Assembly (NCBI GenBank): GCA_017744915.1 | Contig: JAGIAH010000007.1 | Coordinates: 124,001 to 188,000 of the forward strand | DNA: 64,000 nt | Direction of reading: 5' to 3' | Source of the DNA: Agrobacterium tumefaciens | GTDB lineage: Bacteria; Pseudomonadota; Alphaproteobacteria; Rhizobiales; Rhizobiaceae | Shown here: in pieces, positions 55,759 to 64,000 of the stretch | Layout of the letters: each line of letters starts with the position of its first letter | How positions within the stretch are numbered: position 1 is the first letter of the stretch | Notes under the pieces: generated by a model | What the model was told of the DNA's origin: nothing | The model's input: the letters and a program-made list of their open reading frames with translations, nothing else | Database searches by the model: none | Translations under genes and position numbers: made by a program

Positions 55759-56667
55759 GTGAAGAAGCGAAACATCAGCGTGCCTTCGAAAGCCTATATC
55801 GCCCTCATCATCGCCACACTCTGCTGGGGCGGCAACACCGTTGCCGGCAAGCTCGCCGTCGGCCACATCAGCCCCATGGCCTTCACCTTCCTGCGCTGGG
55901 TTTTCGCCGTCGCCATCATCTTCGCCATTTCCGTTCCGCAGCTTATCCGCGACTGGCCGGTGGTGAAACAGCGCCTGCCCTATTTCCTCGTGCTCGGCAG
56001 TGTCGGTTATACGGCCTTCAACGTGTTTCTTTACACGGCGCTGCAGCACACCTCGGCCATCAATGCCGCCGTCATCCAGGCCGGCATTCCCATGGTCATC
56101 TTCGTCCTGAACTTCATCCTGTTCCGCACCCGCGTGCTGTTCGGCCAGATCGCCGGTTTCTGCCTCACCATCGCCGGTGTGGCGCTGCTCGCCTCGCATG
56201 GCGATCCGGTCTCGCTGCTGCAGCTGGAAATGAATGTGGGCGATGCCATCATGCTGCTCGCCGTGCTGGTCTATGCCATCTACACCGTCATTCTGCGCTG
56301 GAAACCCGCGGTCGACTGGCGCACGCTGATGGCGATCCCCGCCTTTTTCGCCCTTCTCACCTCGGTACCGCTGGTCTTCTGGGAAATGTCGCGCAACAGC
56401 GTCGTCTGGCCAGATCAGAAGGGTTGGGTGCTGGTGGTCTATGCCGGTATCTTTGCCTCCCTCATCGCGCAGATCCTCTACATCAAGGGCGTGGAGCAGA
56501 TCGGCGCCAACCGCGCCGGCCTCTTCATCAACCTCGTGCCGGTCTTCGGCACGCTGCTTTCGGTCTTCGTGCTCAGCGAAACCCTGCACACCTATCAAAT
56601 CGCAGCACTCTTCATGGCACTTGCCGGCATTGCCGTGGCGGAACGAAAAAAATCGCCGGCTTCCTGA
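55759..56667 (+). CDS. DMT superfamily transporter (EamA domains)
   Basis: Ten-helix inner-membrane protein of 302 residues with two EamA repeats: IALIIATLCWGGNTVAGKLA and, in the second half, SLIAQILYIKGVEQIGANRA and LVPVFGTLLSVFVLSETL. Drug/metabolite exporter, substrate unknown. A GTG codon is used as start; another GTG seven codons later is possible. Confidence 0.9.
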   Translation: MKKRNISVPSKAYIALIIATLCWGGNTVAGKLAVGHISPMAFTFLRWVFAVAIIFAISVPQLIRDWPVVKQRLPYFLVLGSVGYTAFNVFLYTALQHTSAINAAVIQAGIPMVIFVLNFILFRTRVLFGQIAGFCLTIAGVALLASHGDPVSLLQLEMNVGDAIMLLAVLVYAIYTVILRWKPAVDWRTLMAIPAFFALLTSVPLVFWEMSRNSVVWPDQKGWVLVVYAGIFASLIAQILYIKGVEQIGANRAGLFINLVPVFGTLLSVFVLSETLHTYQIAALFMALAGIAVAERKKSPAS

Positions 56668-56716
56668 ACCAACAGGGTCAGGAAAACCGGCGCAGTCTGG
56701 CAGGCATGAAAGAGTG

Positions 56717-56748
56717 GAGCATCGGATCGAAAAGTCTTTCCGATGCTC
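56717..56748. terminator. Bidirectional stem-loop between convergent genes
   Basis: GAGCATCGGA/TCCGATGCTC arms around a 12-base loop between the converging DMT transporter gene and the transglutaminase-like gene. Confidence 0.6.
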
Positions 56749-56758
56749 AAGCAGAAGG

Positions 56759-57292
56759 TCAGAGCGCGGTTTCGCGGCTGGCCGGAGAAAAGACGGCATT
56801 ACCAAGGACGATATCGCCCTTGTCGGTGGTGACGATCAGCACTTTTTCGAGCGATCCGTCATCCTTCAGTGCAAAGGCAAGCCGCAGCGCGTTGGAAGAC
56901 CAGCCGGCACCGGCAAGGGCCGTGCGCTTGATCGCGGCGCAATCGCCACAATCCCCGAGGCTCGCGGAAGGCGTTGCCGGAAGATCGGTCGCAAAACCGG
57001 AGACATAATCATCGAGCGCACCCATGGTGGCGTTCACATCACGGTTGACGCGCAGCAGTTCGTCACGGCGCTCGGCCGTCAGCGGCGCGGCAATGATGGA
57101 GACGCACTGGCCGGCGGCAAGCACGCAGCCATCAAAACCGCCGGGTGCGGAAATGCCGATCGCGGCGACGGCGGATTTTTCGACGGCGGCAAATCCACGG
57201 GCAAAACCGGCAGCACCGGCCGCATCGGCATGGGTGGACATGGAAGCAATGGCAATTCCGCAGATGGCGGCAGCAATAATCTTCTTCAGCAT
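56759..57292 (-). CDS. Transglutaminase-like cysteine peptidase homologue (BTLCP), probably inactive
   Basis: Periplasmic protein of 177 residues with signal peptide (LKKIIAAAICGIAIASMSTH). The C-terminal half matches the bacterial transglutaminase-like cysteine peptidase pattern: LGDCGDCAAIKRTALAGAG carries the cysteine. Where the family has His in a HAVL-type strand this protein has EKVLIVTT, and where it has Asp in VLDN it has VLGN. Two of three catalytic residues therefore seem lost. Family role (surface protein processing) may not apply. Start chosen at the signal peptide Met. Confidence 0.65.
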   Translation of the reverse strand: MLKKIIAAAICGIAIASMSTHADAAGAAGFARGFAAVEKSAVAAIGISAPGGFDGCVLAAGQCVSIIAAPLTAERRDELLRVNRDVNATMGALDDYVSGFATDLPATPSASLGDCGDCAAIKRTALAGAGWSSNALRLAFALKDDGSLEKVLIVTTDKGDIVLGNAVFSPASRETAL

Positions 57293-57890
57293 TTCATACC
57301 CCGTTTGCGATCCGCCGGCTTGTGCCGGTCTCGATTTCGTTTCAAGGGCGCCTCTTTCAAAGGCCGCTCCCTGTCTGTGATCCCACAATGGCACAGCACT
57401 GTTTTCAGCCGCTTTAAGCCGATTGCTACAATTTTATCGGTTTTCATTTTTGAACAGCGGATGCTTTTTTTCGAATATGCGCGCGCACCGTCGCCAGGGA
57501 TTCCGGGGCCACGCTGGAAAGGATAAAGGGGCCGCATCGCTGCGGGGGTATCGGATGGTATTGCGAGGTTTTGCAGACGATGCGGCCCCGGCTCCAACAT
57601 TTCAGCCCATGACGCACCCGCCAAACCAGTTCCTGTTTGGAGGGTGGACATATGCCGGCCGCCTCAACCGTGACATCGGGAAACTCCCCGGTTTCGGCCG
57701 CCTGCCCCGCCCATCTTGCGCCGCGCGCACGCTCGATGACCGGGATGGCGCCAATATAGCCGGGCCAGCGGGACCGTGGACGCGCGGGGATGAATCCATC
57801 TTGAAAAAGGCGCTCGAGAGGCGGTTTCGCCCCATCCCGGACACAGGAATTTTCATGGGGTTAACACCCGCCCGATCGGCGGCATTTGAA
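57293..57890. other. Long gap without a recognisable gene
   Basis: About 600 bases. Open frames exist on both strands (for example 57423-57905 plus) but show no family-like motifs, and I do not call them. A stem with 12-base perfect arms GGGGCCGCATCG (57528-57539) and CGATGCGGCCCC (57578-57589) could fold a structured RNA of about 62 bases. No tRNA features. Confidence 0.5.
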
Positions 57891-57905
57891 TTAACCTTGT
57901 CTTAA
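57891..57905 (+). promoter_or_regulatory. Perfect CtrA box upstream of the lytic transglycosylase gene
   Basis: TTAACCTTGTCTTAA is an exact TTAA-N7-TTAA match, 55 bases upstream of the ATG at 57960. Confidence 0.65.
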
Positions 57906-57959
57906 AACCCGACGTTAATGGTTAGCAATTTAAGAATAGCGGAACGAAAGGGTTCCGTT

Positions 57960-58544
57960 ATGCGTGGCGTATCTGCCGTTGTTTTCCTGATGCTCGTTCT
58001 CGCCGGCTGCGCCACCGCACCGTCGCAGGTGACCAATGCCTGTGCGATCTTCGAGCAGCGGAACGGCATCTTCAATAACTGGCGGCGCGACGCGAAAGCC
58101 GCCGAGCGCGAATTCGGCGTGCCCGTGCCCGTCATGATGGCGACGATCTACACCGAATCCGCCTTCCGGCCCTATGCTCGCCCGCCACGCACCAAGCTTT
58201 TGGGCTTCATTCCATGGACACGGCAGTCGACGGCTTATGGTTATGCACAGGCGCTTGATGGCACCTGGGAGGTCTACAAGCGCGAAACCGGCCGCTGGTC
58301 GGCAAGCCGCACCGATTTCACCGATGCCATCCATTTCGTCGGCTGGTACCATGCCAAGAGCCGACGCGAAAACGGCATCGCACTGAACGACCCCTATAAT
58401 CTCTACCTCGCTTATTATTCCGGCCATGGCGGTTATGCGAAGGGCAGCTGGCGCAACAATTCCGCCGTCCAGAAGGCCGCCCGCCGCTCCGCCAACATGG
58501 CGCTGCGTTACGAGGCCCAGTTGCAGCAATGCGGGTATCGCTGA
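57960..58544 (+). CDS. Lytic transglycosylase-like lipoprotein (SLT domain)
   Basis: Protein of 194 residues with a lipoprotein signal (VVFLMLVLAGCATAP, lipobox LAGC). The lysozyme-like domain has the catalytic glutamate in MMATIYTESAFRPYA, followed by the SLT-type AYGYAQALDGTWEVYK and a YNLYLAYYSGHGGY segment. Predicted to cleave peptidoglycan from an outer-membrane anchor. The Met at 57960 was chosen because it starts the signal peptide; an ATG at 57918 is in frame. A CtrA box upstream suggests cell-cycle control. Confidence 0.88.
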   Translation: MRGVSAVVFLMLVLAGCATAPSQVTNACAIFEQRNGIFNNWRRDAKAAEREFGVPVPVMMATIYTESAFRPYARPPRTKLLGFIPWTRQSTAYGYAQALDGTWEVYKRETGRWSASRTDFTDAIHFVGWYHAKSRRENGIALNDPYNLYLAYYSGHGGYAKGSWRNNSAVQKAARRSANMALRYEAQLQQCGYR

Positions 58545-58603
58545 GGCGGCGGCAGCAGGATCATTTTGTCTGGATGCGACGTGAAAAGGCGGATCACCTA
58601 CCC

Positions 58604-58724
58604 TCACCGCCACCCCGGACTTGATCCGGGGTCCAGCACGATCATGTCCTTGATCGCAAGAGACTCCGCCACGGCGCAGACGCGCCATGGCTGGATGCCG
58701 GATCAAGTCCGGCATGACGGCGAG
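58604..58724. repeat. Family C palindromic repeat, copy 2
   Basis: ACCCCGGACTTGATCCGGGG and GCCGGATCAAGTCCGGC hairpins joined by a spacer shared (inverted) with the copy at 6794-6906, including the GACTCC...CGGCGCAGACGCG stretch. Confidence 0.85.
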
Positions 58725-58744
58725 GAATGAGGCCAGGCAGAAAG

Positions 58745-59359
58745 CTACTCCCCGTAAGCCGCCAGAAAACCCCTGACCGCATCGATCTCGCCGGAACGGA
58801 TTTCATGCCCGCCCGGATGCCACACGGTTTCCACCGTGCCGCCCTGCTCCTTCAGGCTTGCTTCCAGCGCATTGGTCAAAGGTACCGGGCAGATCGGATC
58901 GCGCTCGCCCGCCGTGATGAGCACACGGCGCGTGGGTTTCGCCGGGGAAATCTTCGGCATAAACGGGATGAGCGGATGCATCAGCACCGCCGCATCAAAA
59001 AGGTCCGGCTGTTCGATCAGCACATTGGCGAGAATATTCGCACCATTGGAAAAGCCGAGGCCGATGACGGGCCCGGCCTGATAATGCTCCCGGTTCGCCT
59101 TGATGAAATCGGCCATCTTGACGGTTGCCCGCTCAAGATCGGCCATGTCGTAAACGCCCTCGCCCGTGCGCCGGAAGAACCGCGCCGCGCCATGTTCGGA
59201 GACATCGCCGACCGGCGAGACAATCGTGGCCTGTGGCAGAAGACGGGCGCCGAAATCGAAGAACTGGTTCTCATCGCCGCCGGTGCCGTGCAGCAGAACG
59301 AAAAGCGGTGCGCCCGCAGCGCCGGCGCGGGATTTGTGGAAATAGCTATCCTTGGTCAT
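58745..59359 (-). CDS. Carboxylesterase/phospholipase-type hydrolase (MhqD-like)
   Basis: Alpha/beta hydrolase of 204 residues: FVLLHGTGGDENQFFDF, nucleophile elbow GLGFSNGANIL, acid in TAGERDPICP and histidine in WHPGGHEI. It lies after a ring-cleaving dioxygenase gene on the same strand. The same pairing is known for mhqO/mhqD-type quinone-detoxification genes, so a role in hydrolysing a ring-cleavage product is inferred. Confidence 0.88.
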   Translation of the reverse strand: MTKDSYFHKSRAGAAGAPLFVLLHGTGGDENQFFDFGARLLPQATIVSPVGDVSEHGAARFFRRTGEGVYDMADLERATVKMADFIKANREHYQAGPVIGLGFSNGANILANVLIEQPDLFDAAVLMHPLIPFMPKISPAKPTRRVLITAGERDPICPVPLTNALEASLKEQGGTVETVWHPGGHEIRSGEIDAVRGFLAAYGE

Positions 59360-59450
59360 GGGAGTATCCTTTCTGGAAGGAAGAGGTCCAGCGGCTTCTG
59401 CACGGCTTTTTCAGCCAGGCGGAGCAATCTCATGTGGAGCAAGCGCCGCT

Positions 59451-59579
59451 CGTTTCTTCTCCCCGAGGGGGAGAAGGTCGCGGCAGCGGGATGAGGGGGC
59501 AAGGGTCGAGATGTTCGGAGAGCGAGCCCCCTCATCCGACCCTTCGGGCCACCTTCTCCCGGCGGGGAGAAGAAACGAG
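59451..59579. repeat. Family A composite palindromic repeat, copy 7
   Basis: Both arms intact (GCGGCAGCGGGATGAGG arm first), 129 bases, inserted between the dioxygenase and hydrolase genes. Confidence 0.9.
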
Positions 59580-59597
59580 CGGCCGGGTGCCGGACAA

Positions 59598-60542
59598 TTA
59601 AGCCTTTTTCTCATCCTCAAGCGGTTCCAGATGCTCCTCCAGCACGGAGCGCAGATGCGCGTGCTGGGTCGGCAGCTTCAGGGCCTCGCCGAGATGGGCC
59701 GTGTCCTCGTCGCGGTCGAAACCGGGCTCGTTGGTGGCCACCTCGAACAGCACGCCGCCGGGGGTGCGGAAATAGATCGCCCAGAAATAATCGCGGTCAA
59801 TGACCGGCGTCACCTGGTAACCCGTATCCATCAGCGCCTTGCGCACTTCCAGCTGCTTTTCGCGGTTTTCGACCGCAAAAGCGATGTGGTGCACGGAACC
59901 GGCACCCAGCTTCGCGCCGGAGATGTTCGGCATGGTTTCGATATCGATGACATCCGCGCCGTTACCGCCAGGCATACCGAGACGCAGCACGCCGTCCTGA
60001 CGGTCCACTTCCTGGTAACCCATGAATTTCAAGAGTTCAGCGGTCGCGCCTTCGTCGCGAAGGCGCAGCGAAGCACCCTGGAAACCATGGATCGCCTGAT
60101 CCTCGCCGACGCCATTACCGGTCCATTGCGCACGGTTGTCGTCCCTGACCTCGACCAGCGCGAAACCGTCGCCATCAGGACCGGCAAAATGCAGGCGCCT
60201 GTTGCCGAAAGCTTCGTCCGACTTCAGGCCATCGACACCGGCCCTGGAAAGACGATCCTGCCAGTAGCCGAGCGATCCTTCCGGAACGGAAAACAGCGTC
60301 GTGCCCACCTCACCGGTGCCGGGGCGGCCGCGGGCGATATGCGGGAACGGGAAATAGGTCATGACGGAGCCGGGTGTGCCGACCTCATCGCCATAATAAA
60401 GGTGATAGACATCCGGCGCGTCGAAATTGACCGTCTTCTTCACCCGGCGCAGGCCGAGTGTGTCGGTGAAAAAGCTGTTGTTCTGGCGCGCACTCGCCGC
60501 CATCGACGTGACGTGGTGCAGGCCCTTGATCTGGTTGAGCAT
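59598..60542 (-). CDS. Ring-cleaving dioxygenase, VOC family (MhqO-like)
   Basis: Protein of 314 residues with two vicinal-oxygen-chelate modules. Metal ligands are likely H10 in IKGLHHVTSMAA, the histidine in GSVHHIAFAV and the glutamate in TPGGVLFEVATNEPGF. This is the MhqO/MhqA-type hydroquinone-specific dioxygenase group. The frame is open upstream but the family start MLNQIKGLHH is at 60542. Confidence 0.92.
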   Translation of the reverse strand: MLNQIKGLHHVTSMAASARQNNSFFTDTLGLRRVKKTVNFDAPDVYHLYYGDEVGTPGSVMTYFPFPHIARGRPGTGEVGTTLFSVPEGSLGYWQDRLSRAGVDGLKSDEAFGNRRLHFAGPDGDGFALVEVRDDNRAQWTGNGVGEDQAIHGFQGASLRLRDEGATAELLKFMGYQEVDRQDGVLRLGMPGGNGADVIDIETMPNISGAKLGAGSVHHIAFAVENREKQLEVRKALMDTGYQVTPVIDRDYFWAIYFRTPGGVLFEVATNEPGFDRDEDTAHLGEALKLPTQHAHLRSVLEEHLEPLEDEKKA

Positions 60543-60705
60543 GATAAACCCCTTTTGCCTGGCGGGCCTCCCATTGGGGCCTGCCCTGTTCATGGCGTAA
60601 AGATGGGGCAAGGGGCACGTTGCGAATAGACCGGGCAACAGGAACGGATTGTTCTTGAATCGTGAACGATAAAGATCACTGTTCAATCAGCCCGGCGAGG
60701 CCACC

Positions 60706-61779
60706 TCAATCGTCGGCAGCACCCATGGTCCAGTAACCGACGGCGCGCAACGATGCTTTCGGAAAGGCAATCTCGTCGGTCAGGAAGGATTTCGCCGCCC
60801 TCGCCTCGGATTTTTCGCAGGCGACGAAGACATGCAGGCCCTCGTGATCCGCATTCCACGAATGATCGCGCAGCGCCTTTTCGATAAGGCCGGAGGTGCC
60901 GGCGGGCTTGCCGCGGCGATAAAGCCATGTCCATTCCACATCCGCCGCCGAGACGATCTCCTGCCGCTCGGCCTCGTCGTCGATTTCGGCATAAACGCTG
61001 AGCTTCTTGCCTGCCGGCATTTCGGCGGCCATGCGCAGCATCACCGGCAACGCCGTCTCGTCGCCGGCGAAGACATAACGGTCCGCTTCCGGGCAGGTGC
61101 CGCTGGGGCCGATGATGCCGAGAACATCACCCGGCTTCGCCGTCGCACCGAAGGTGGCGCCGGGCATATGGTCGCCCTCATGCATGACGAAATCGATATC
61201 CACCTCGCCCCGGCCCATGTCGCCGGAACGGATGGTGTAAACGCGCCGCATCAGAAGGTCATCACCCGCCGGCCAGATGATCGCGCCGGTGGGTGCGAGA
61301 TAGGGCCAGACCGGCACGCGGGCCTGATCCGGCACCAGGAGCAGACGCACATGCATGCCGCCGGTCAGCAGCCTTTCGATACCGCTTTCGACCGATACCA
61401 CCAGCCGGCGCATATGGGGCGTGAGGTTATAGGCGCGGGCGACCTTGCCGCGGAAAAGATTGGGCAGCTCGCGCTGCTCCGCGCCATGGCCGCTCCAGCG
61501 GAAATCCAGCCCCGTCGCGCCGGAAAACTCGGCAATATGCTCGGCCACCATGGCCTTGACCGAGGTCAATATATGTTCGGAAACGCAGTTGACCCGCGCG
61601 GCAAAACGGCCACCCTCAGCACTGAAGCTGCCATGGCCATATTCCGTCGTGAACCGCACCGTAGCACCTTCGCGCTCCATCTCCATATGCTCGGAAAAAT
61701 GCTCCTGAAAAGCATCGACGACCGACAGCGGATCGGGCAGCGAGACGGAGGTTTCGGCAGACAGGAGAGACACGGGCAT
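60706..61779 (-). CDS. Siderophore-interacting protein with N-terminal DUF2218 domain
   Basis: Flavin-dependent ferric-siderophore reductase-like protein of 357 residues. Residues of about 20-100 form a DUF2218 domain (GHGSFSAEGGRFAARVNC). An FAD-binding domain (MRRVYTIR, the RxYS/T-type flavin motif region; DFVMHEGDHMPGATFGATAK) and the SIP C-terminal domain (YVFAGDETALPVMLRMA ... GYWTMGAADD) follow. It releases iron from siderophores in the cytoplasm. Heme uptake genes start nearby at the window end. Confidence 0.92.
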   Translation of the reverse strand: MPVSLLSAETSVSLPDPLSVVDAFQEHFSEHMEMEREGATVRFTTEYGHGSFSAEGGRFAARVNCVSEHILTSVKAMVAEHIAEFSGATGLDFRWSGHGAEQRELPNLFRGKVARAYNLTPHMRRLVVSVESGIERLLTGGMHVRLLLVPDQARVPVWPYLAPTGAIIWPAGDDLLMRRVYTIRSGDMGRGEVDIDFVMHEGDHMPGATFGATAKPGDVLGIIGPSGTCPEADRYVFAGDETALPVMLRMAAEMPAGKKLSVYAEIDDEAERQEIVSAADVEWTWLYRRGKPAGTSGLIEKALRDHSWNADHEGLHVFVACEKSEARAAKSFLTDEIAFPKASLRAVGYWTMGAADD

Positions 61780-61849
61780 AATCCTTCACTTTGCAGTCCG
61801 GTTATCTTTAATCCTGACAACTGCAAAGCGCAAAGGTATTTATGAGTAT

Positions 61850-62563
61850 CTAGAGAAGGTTTTTGTCGCTTCCCGCCGTTTCCGGCAATTGCCAATCGAT
61901 AGGCTGGCGGCCATGGGAAACGAGAAAGGCATTGGCCTTGGAGAAATGGCCATTGCCGAAAAAGCCGTTATGGGCCGAGAGCGGTGAAGGGTGCGGCGAG
62001 CGCAGCACGAGGTGCTTGCGTTGATCCACGAAGGCCGCCTTCTTCTGGGCATAGGAACCCCAGAGCAGGAAGACGACGTGGTCGCACTCGTCGTTGACGG
62101 CGCGGATGACGGCGTCGGTGAATTTTTCCCAGCCCTGCCCCTGATGCGAGGCAGCGCGGGACTCTTCCACCGTCAGCACGCTGTTGAGCAGCAGCACGCC
62201 CTGTTTCGCCCAGCTTTCCAGAAAACCGTGACTGACCGGGCGAATCCCGAGATCGGCCTGCAGTTCCTTGTAGATATTAACGAGCGAGGGCGGAATGCGC
62301 ACGCCGGGCTGCACCGAAAAGCAGAGCCCATGCGCCTGGCCAAGCCCATGATAGGGATCCTGGCCCAGAATGACGACCTTGACCTCATCGAGAGGTGTCA
62401 GATCGAGAGCGCGGAAATATTCCGCGCCCTTCGGAAAGATGCGCTTGCCGGCGGTCTTTTCGGCAAGCAGGAACTCTTTCAGCTTGAGCATATAGGGGCT
62501 GGCGAATTCGCCTGAGAGAACGTGCTTCCAGCTGTCTTCGAGTTTGACGCCTGCCTCTGCCAT
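61850..62563 (-). CDS. ung: Uracil-DNA glycosylase
   Basis: Family 1 UDG of 237 residues that removes uracil from DNA. Water-activating motif GQDPYHG at residues 67-73 and the Leu-loop [11 protein letters not shown] are intact; [20 protein letters not shown] is also typical. The Met at 62563 is preferred; one four codons earlier (62575) is possible. Confidence 0.97.
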   Translation of the reverse strand: MAEAGVKLEDSWKHVLSGEFASPYMLKLKEFLLAEKTAGKRIFPKGAEYFRALDLTPLDEVKVVILGQDPYHGLGQAHGLCFSVQPGVRIPPSLVNIYKELQADLGIRPVSHGFLESWAKQGVLLLNSVLTVEESRAASHQGQGWEKFTDAVIRAVNDECDHVVFLLWGSYAQKKAAFVDQRKHLVLRSPHPSPLSAHNGFFGNGHFSKANAFLVSHGRQPIDWQLPETAGSDKNLL

Positions 62564-62581
62564 GCCCGCCTCCATCAGAGA

Positions 62582-62977
62582 TTATTTGAACCGGTTGCCG
62601 CGCTGCAGCACTTCGATCTTGTAACCATCCGGATCGCAGATGAAAAAGTATTTTGCGAAAGGCTGGCCCTTATAATCGGCTTCGATGATCTTGCCGGGAG
62701 AAAGCCCGATCTCGATGAAACGCTGATGTTCGCTTTCCACATCGGCAACACTGACGGCGAGATGGCCATAACCGTCGCCCAGCGCATAGGGTACTTCGCG
62801 ACCGCGGTTGACGGTCAGTTCCAGCTCGAAATCGCCCTCGGCATTGCTGAGATAGATCAGCGTGAAATTCTCGAACTCGGCGCGTTCCGCAACCTCAAGC
62901 CCGAAAGCCTGTTTGTAAAATTCCACCGAACGCTTTTCGTCCAGCACCCGGACCATCGAGTGGATCAGCTTGGCCAT
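62582..62977 (-). CDS. VOC family protein, glyoxalase I-like
   Basis: Protein of 131 residues: LIHSMVRVLDEKRSVEFYKQ at the start with the first metal-ligand His, VNRGREVPYALGDGYGHLAV and YFFICDPDGYKIEVLQRGN with the last Glu ligand. It closely follows lactoylglutathione lyase (GloA), which detoxifies methylglyoxal with glutathione, but a related substrate is possible. Seven bases upstream of the ung frame, so probably co-transcribed. The 250 bases upstream hold no gene. Confidence 0.88.
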   Translation of the reverse strand: MAKLIHSMVRVLDEKRSVEFYKQAFGLEVAERAEFENFTLIYLSNAEGDFELELTVNRGREVPYALGDGYGHLAVSVADVESEHQRFIEIGLSPGKIIEADYKGQPFAKYFFICDPDGYKIEVLQRGNRFK

Positions 62978-63227
62978 GGTGTTTCCTTCTTCTTCCTGTT
63001 GACGGTCCGGTTATGCTCCGGGCATCGCGGCCCAAGGGGATAAAGACAGTGCGCCGCGCTTTCAACCCTAAAGGCACCCGGCGGCAAAGCGTAACGGCCC
63101 GATCACGGCAAATGTGATGGCAAAAACCCCCGATTTTCCGGTGCGGCCGGACCTGCGGCGACGGGACCACATCGATTTGGCGCCGCCGCTCTATCCTGAG
63201 TGCTGAACTCATGATACCGGCTTAGGC

Positions 63228-63584
63228 ATGCGCCTTTTATACCTCTGTCTTGGCTGGCTGATGGTCGCGACCGGCATTGTCGGCGCGTTTCTTCCCGTTT
63301 TGCCCACCACGCCCTTCCTGCTTCTGGCGCTCTGGTGTTTTTCCCGCTCCTCACCGAAGCTCGAGGCATGGCTTCTTGCCCATCCGAGATTCGGGCCCTC
63401 GCTTCACCGCTGGCGCGAGCGCGGCGCAATCGCCCGCAATGCCAAAATCGCGGCACTTTCCGCCATGGCGGTGAGTTATGCCGCCTTCTGGTTTCTGAGC
63501 GAGCCGCCGCCGCTGCGGGCGACAATCGTCGCCGCGGTCATGCTTGGCTCCGCGCTCTTCATCGCCACACGCCCGGAAAGCTGA
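63228..63584 (+). CDS. YbaN/DUF454 family inner-membrane protein
   Basis: Protein of 118 residues starting LLYLCLGWLMVATGIVGAFL, followed by PVLPTTPFLLLALWCFSRSS, the DUF454 signature, and two more C-terminal helices. Function unknown; in several bacteria it lies near iron or heme genes, as here. Confidence 0.9.
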   Translation: MRLLYLCLGWLMVATGIVGAFLPVLPTTPFLLLALWCFSRSSPKLEAWLLAHPRFGPSLHRWRERGAIARNAKIAALSAMAVSYAAFWFLSEPPPLRATIVAAVMLGSALFIATRPES

Positions 63585-63596
63585 AGACGGGCTCTG

Positions 63597-64000
63597 CTAG
63601 CGATTCCGCGATTGCGGCAGCACATAGGGAATATGCCGCGCCGGCAGCCGACCGACGACGCCGCCAATGCCATAAACCCGAGCGATCGTCTCATCGCTGA
63701 TCGTTTCCAGCGAAGGGCCGCTTGCCGTCACCCGGCCGCCATGCATGACGATAAGTTGATCCGCAAATTCCGCTGCCAGGTTGAGATCGTGCAGGATGGC
63801 GAGCACCAGCCCGCCGCCGCTTGCAAAATCCCGCGCCGTTTCCAGCACGGAGATCTGATGGCCTATATCGAGGCTGGCTGTCGGCTCATCGAGAAAGAGA
63901 GCCCGTGCGTCGCCATTTTCCACCGGGTTCGGCACCTGCGCCAGCGCCCGGGCAAACTGCACCCGCTGCTGCTCGCCGCCGGACAGCATATTGTAGGACC
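63597..64000 (-). CDS. hmuV: Heme ABC transporter ATP-binding protein HmuV-like (5' part beyond the window)
   Basis: Only the C-terminal 134 residues are inside. They begin at the ABC signature SYNMLSGGEQQRVQFARALA and include Walker B LFLDEPTASLDI, the H-loop LHDLNLAAEF and the tail IPYVLPQSR typical of HmuV. Walker A lies outside. HmuV drives heme import with HmuU and HmuT; alternatively a related iron-siderophore ATPase (FecE type). Confidence 0.85.
   Translation of the reverse strand, partial: SYNMLSGGEQQRVQFARALAQVPNPVENGDARALFLDEPTASLDIGHQISVLETARDFASGGGLVLAILHDLNLAAEFADQLIVMHGGRVTASGPSLETISDETIARVYGIGGVVGRLPARHIPYVLPQSRNR

Noticed and set aside
55644-57008. Plus-strand open frame of about 454 codons overlapping the DMT transporter gene
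   Set aside because: Different frame from the EamA-type protein, arginine/histidine rich, and runs past the convergent terminator.
57423-57905. Plus-strand open frame of about 160 codons before the lytic transglycosylase gene
   Set aside because: No motif, no good ribosome-binding site, and it ends inside the CtrA-box region; left as intergenic.

Overview
The window reads as a chromosomal segment of a Rhizobiaceae alphaproteobacterium, most likely Agrobacterium or a close Rhizobium. The evidence is the rhizobial gene set (glnII-type glutamine synthetase, SciP/CtrA/ChpT cell-cycle genes, DUF2735, DUF6867, a urease cluster with the rhizobial 'urease operon accessory protein'), GC-rich coding sequence and the typical composite palindromic intergenic repeats. 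No rRNA, tRNA, CRISPR array, transposase or prophage block was seen. Three repeat families recur between genes and inside operons: family A (seven copies, one a fragment), family B (four copies) and family C (two copies).

Left part (1-31 kb): the end of an RND efflux pump and a Crp/Fnr regulator are followed by a long minus-strand urease operon (ureD, ureA, ureB, ureC, ureE, ureF, ureG). Interleaved with it are genes for a DUF1272 protein, a GFA-fold protein, an LprI-like protein, the accessory protein, a peroxiredoxin and a metallo-hydrolase. An AT-richer AbiJ-like (abortive-infection type) gene sits between ureC and the peroxiredoxin gene. Upstream are a secreted esterase gene and the urea ABC transporter urtABCDE. 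glnII follows behind a convincing sigma-54 promoter, then an SDR dehydrogenase, a permease-histidine kinase-receiver fusion and its LuxR-type response regulator. Together these form a nitrogen scavenging and sensing block: urea uptake, hydrolysis to ammonia, assimilation by GlnII, and probably perception of a nitrogenous solute.

Middle part (29-51 kb): a polysaccharide deacetylase gene, a branched-chain amino acid type ABC transporter (livHMGF, DUF6867, livK) and cysQ are followed by an orphan DUF2793 protein and a cell-cycle neighbourhood. This last group is sciP, a FliJ-like gene, ctrA, chpT and a DUF1134/EipA gene, with matches to the CtrA box and a cluster of GANTC (CcrM) sites in the ctrA promoter. 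An alpha/beta hydrolase gene here appears to have lost the reading frame between its signal peptide and its body at an eight-base homopolymer.

Right part (45-64 kb): mostly housekeeping and envelope genes. These include a coiled-coil membrane protein, a TrmH-type methyltransferase, an RluD-type pseudouridine synthase, rpoH, a large membrane protein of unknown function, purA, a DMT transporter, a degenerate transglutaminase-like protein and a lytic transglycosylase lipoprotein behind a perfect CtrA box. An MhqD/MhqO-like esterase-dioxygenase pair, a siderophore-interacting protein, ung, a glyoxalase-fold protein, a YbaN protein and the end of a heme ABC transporter ATPase (HmuV-like) complete it.
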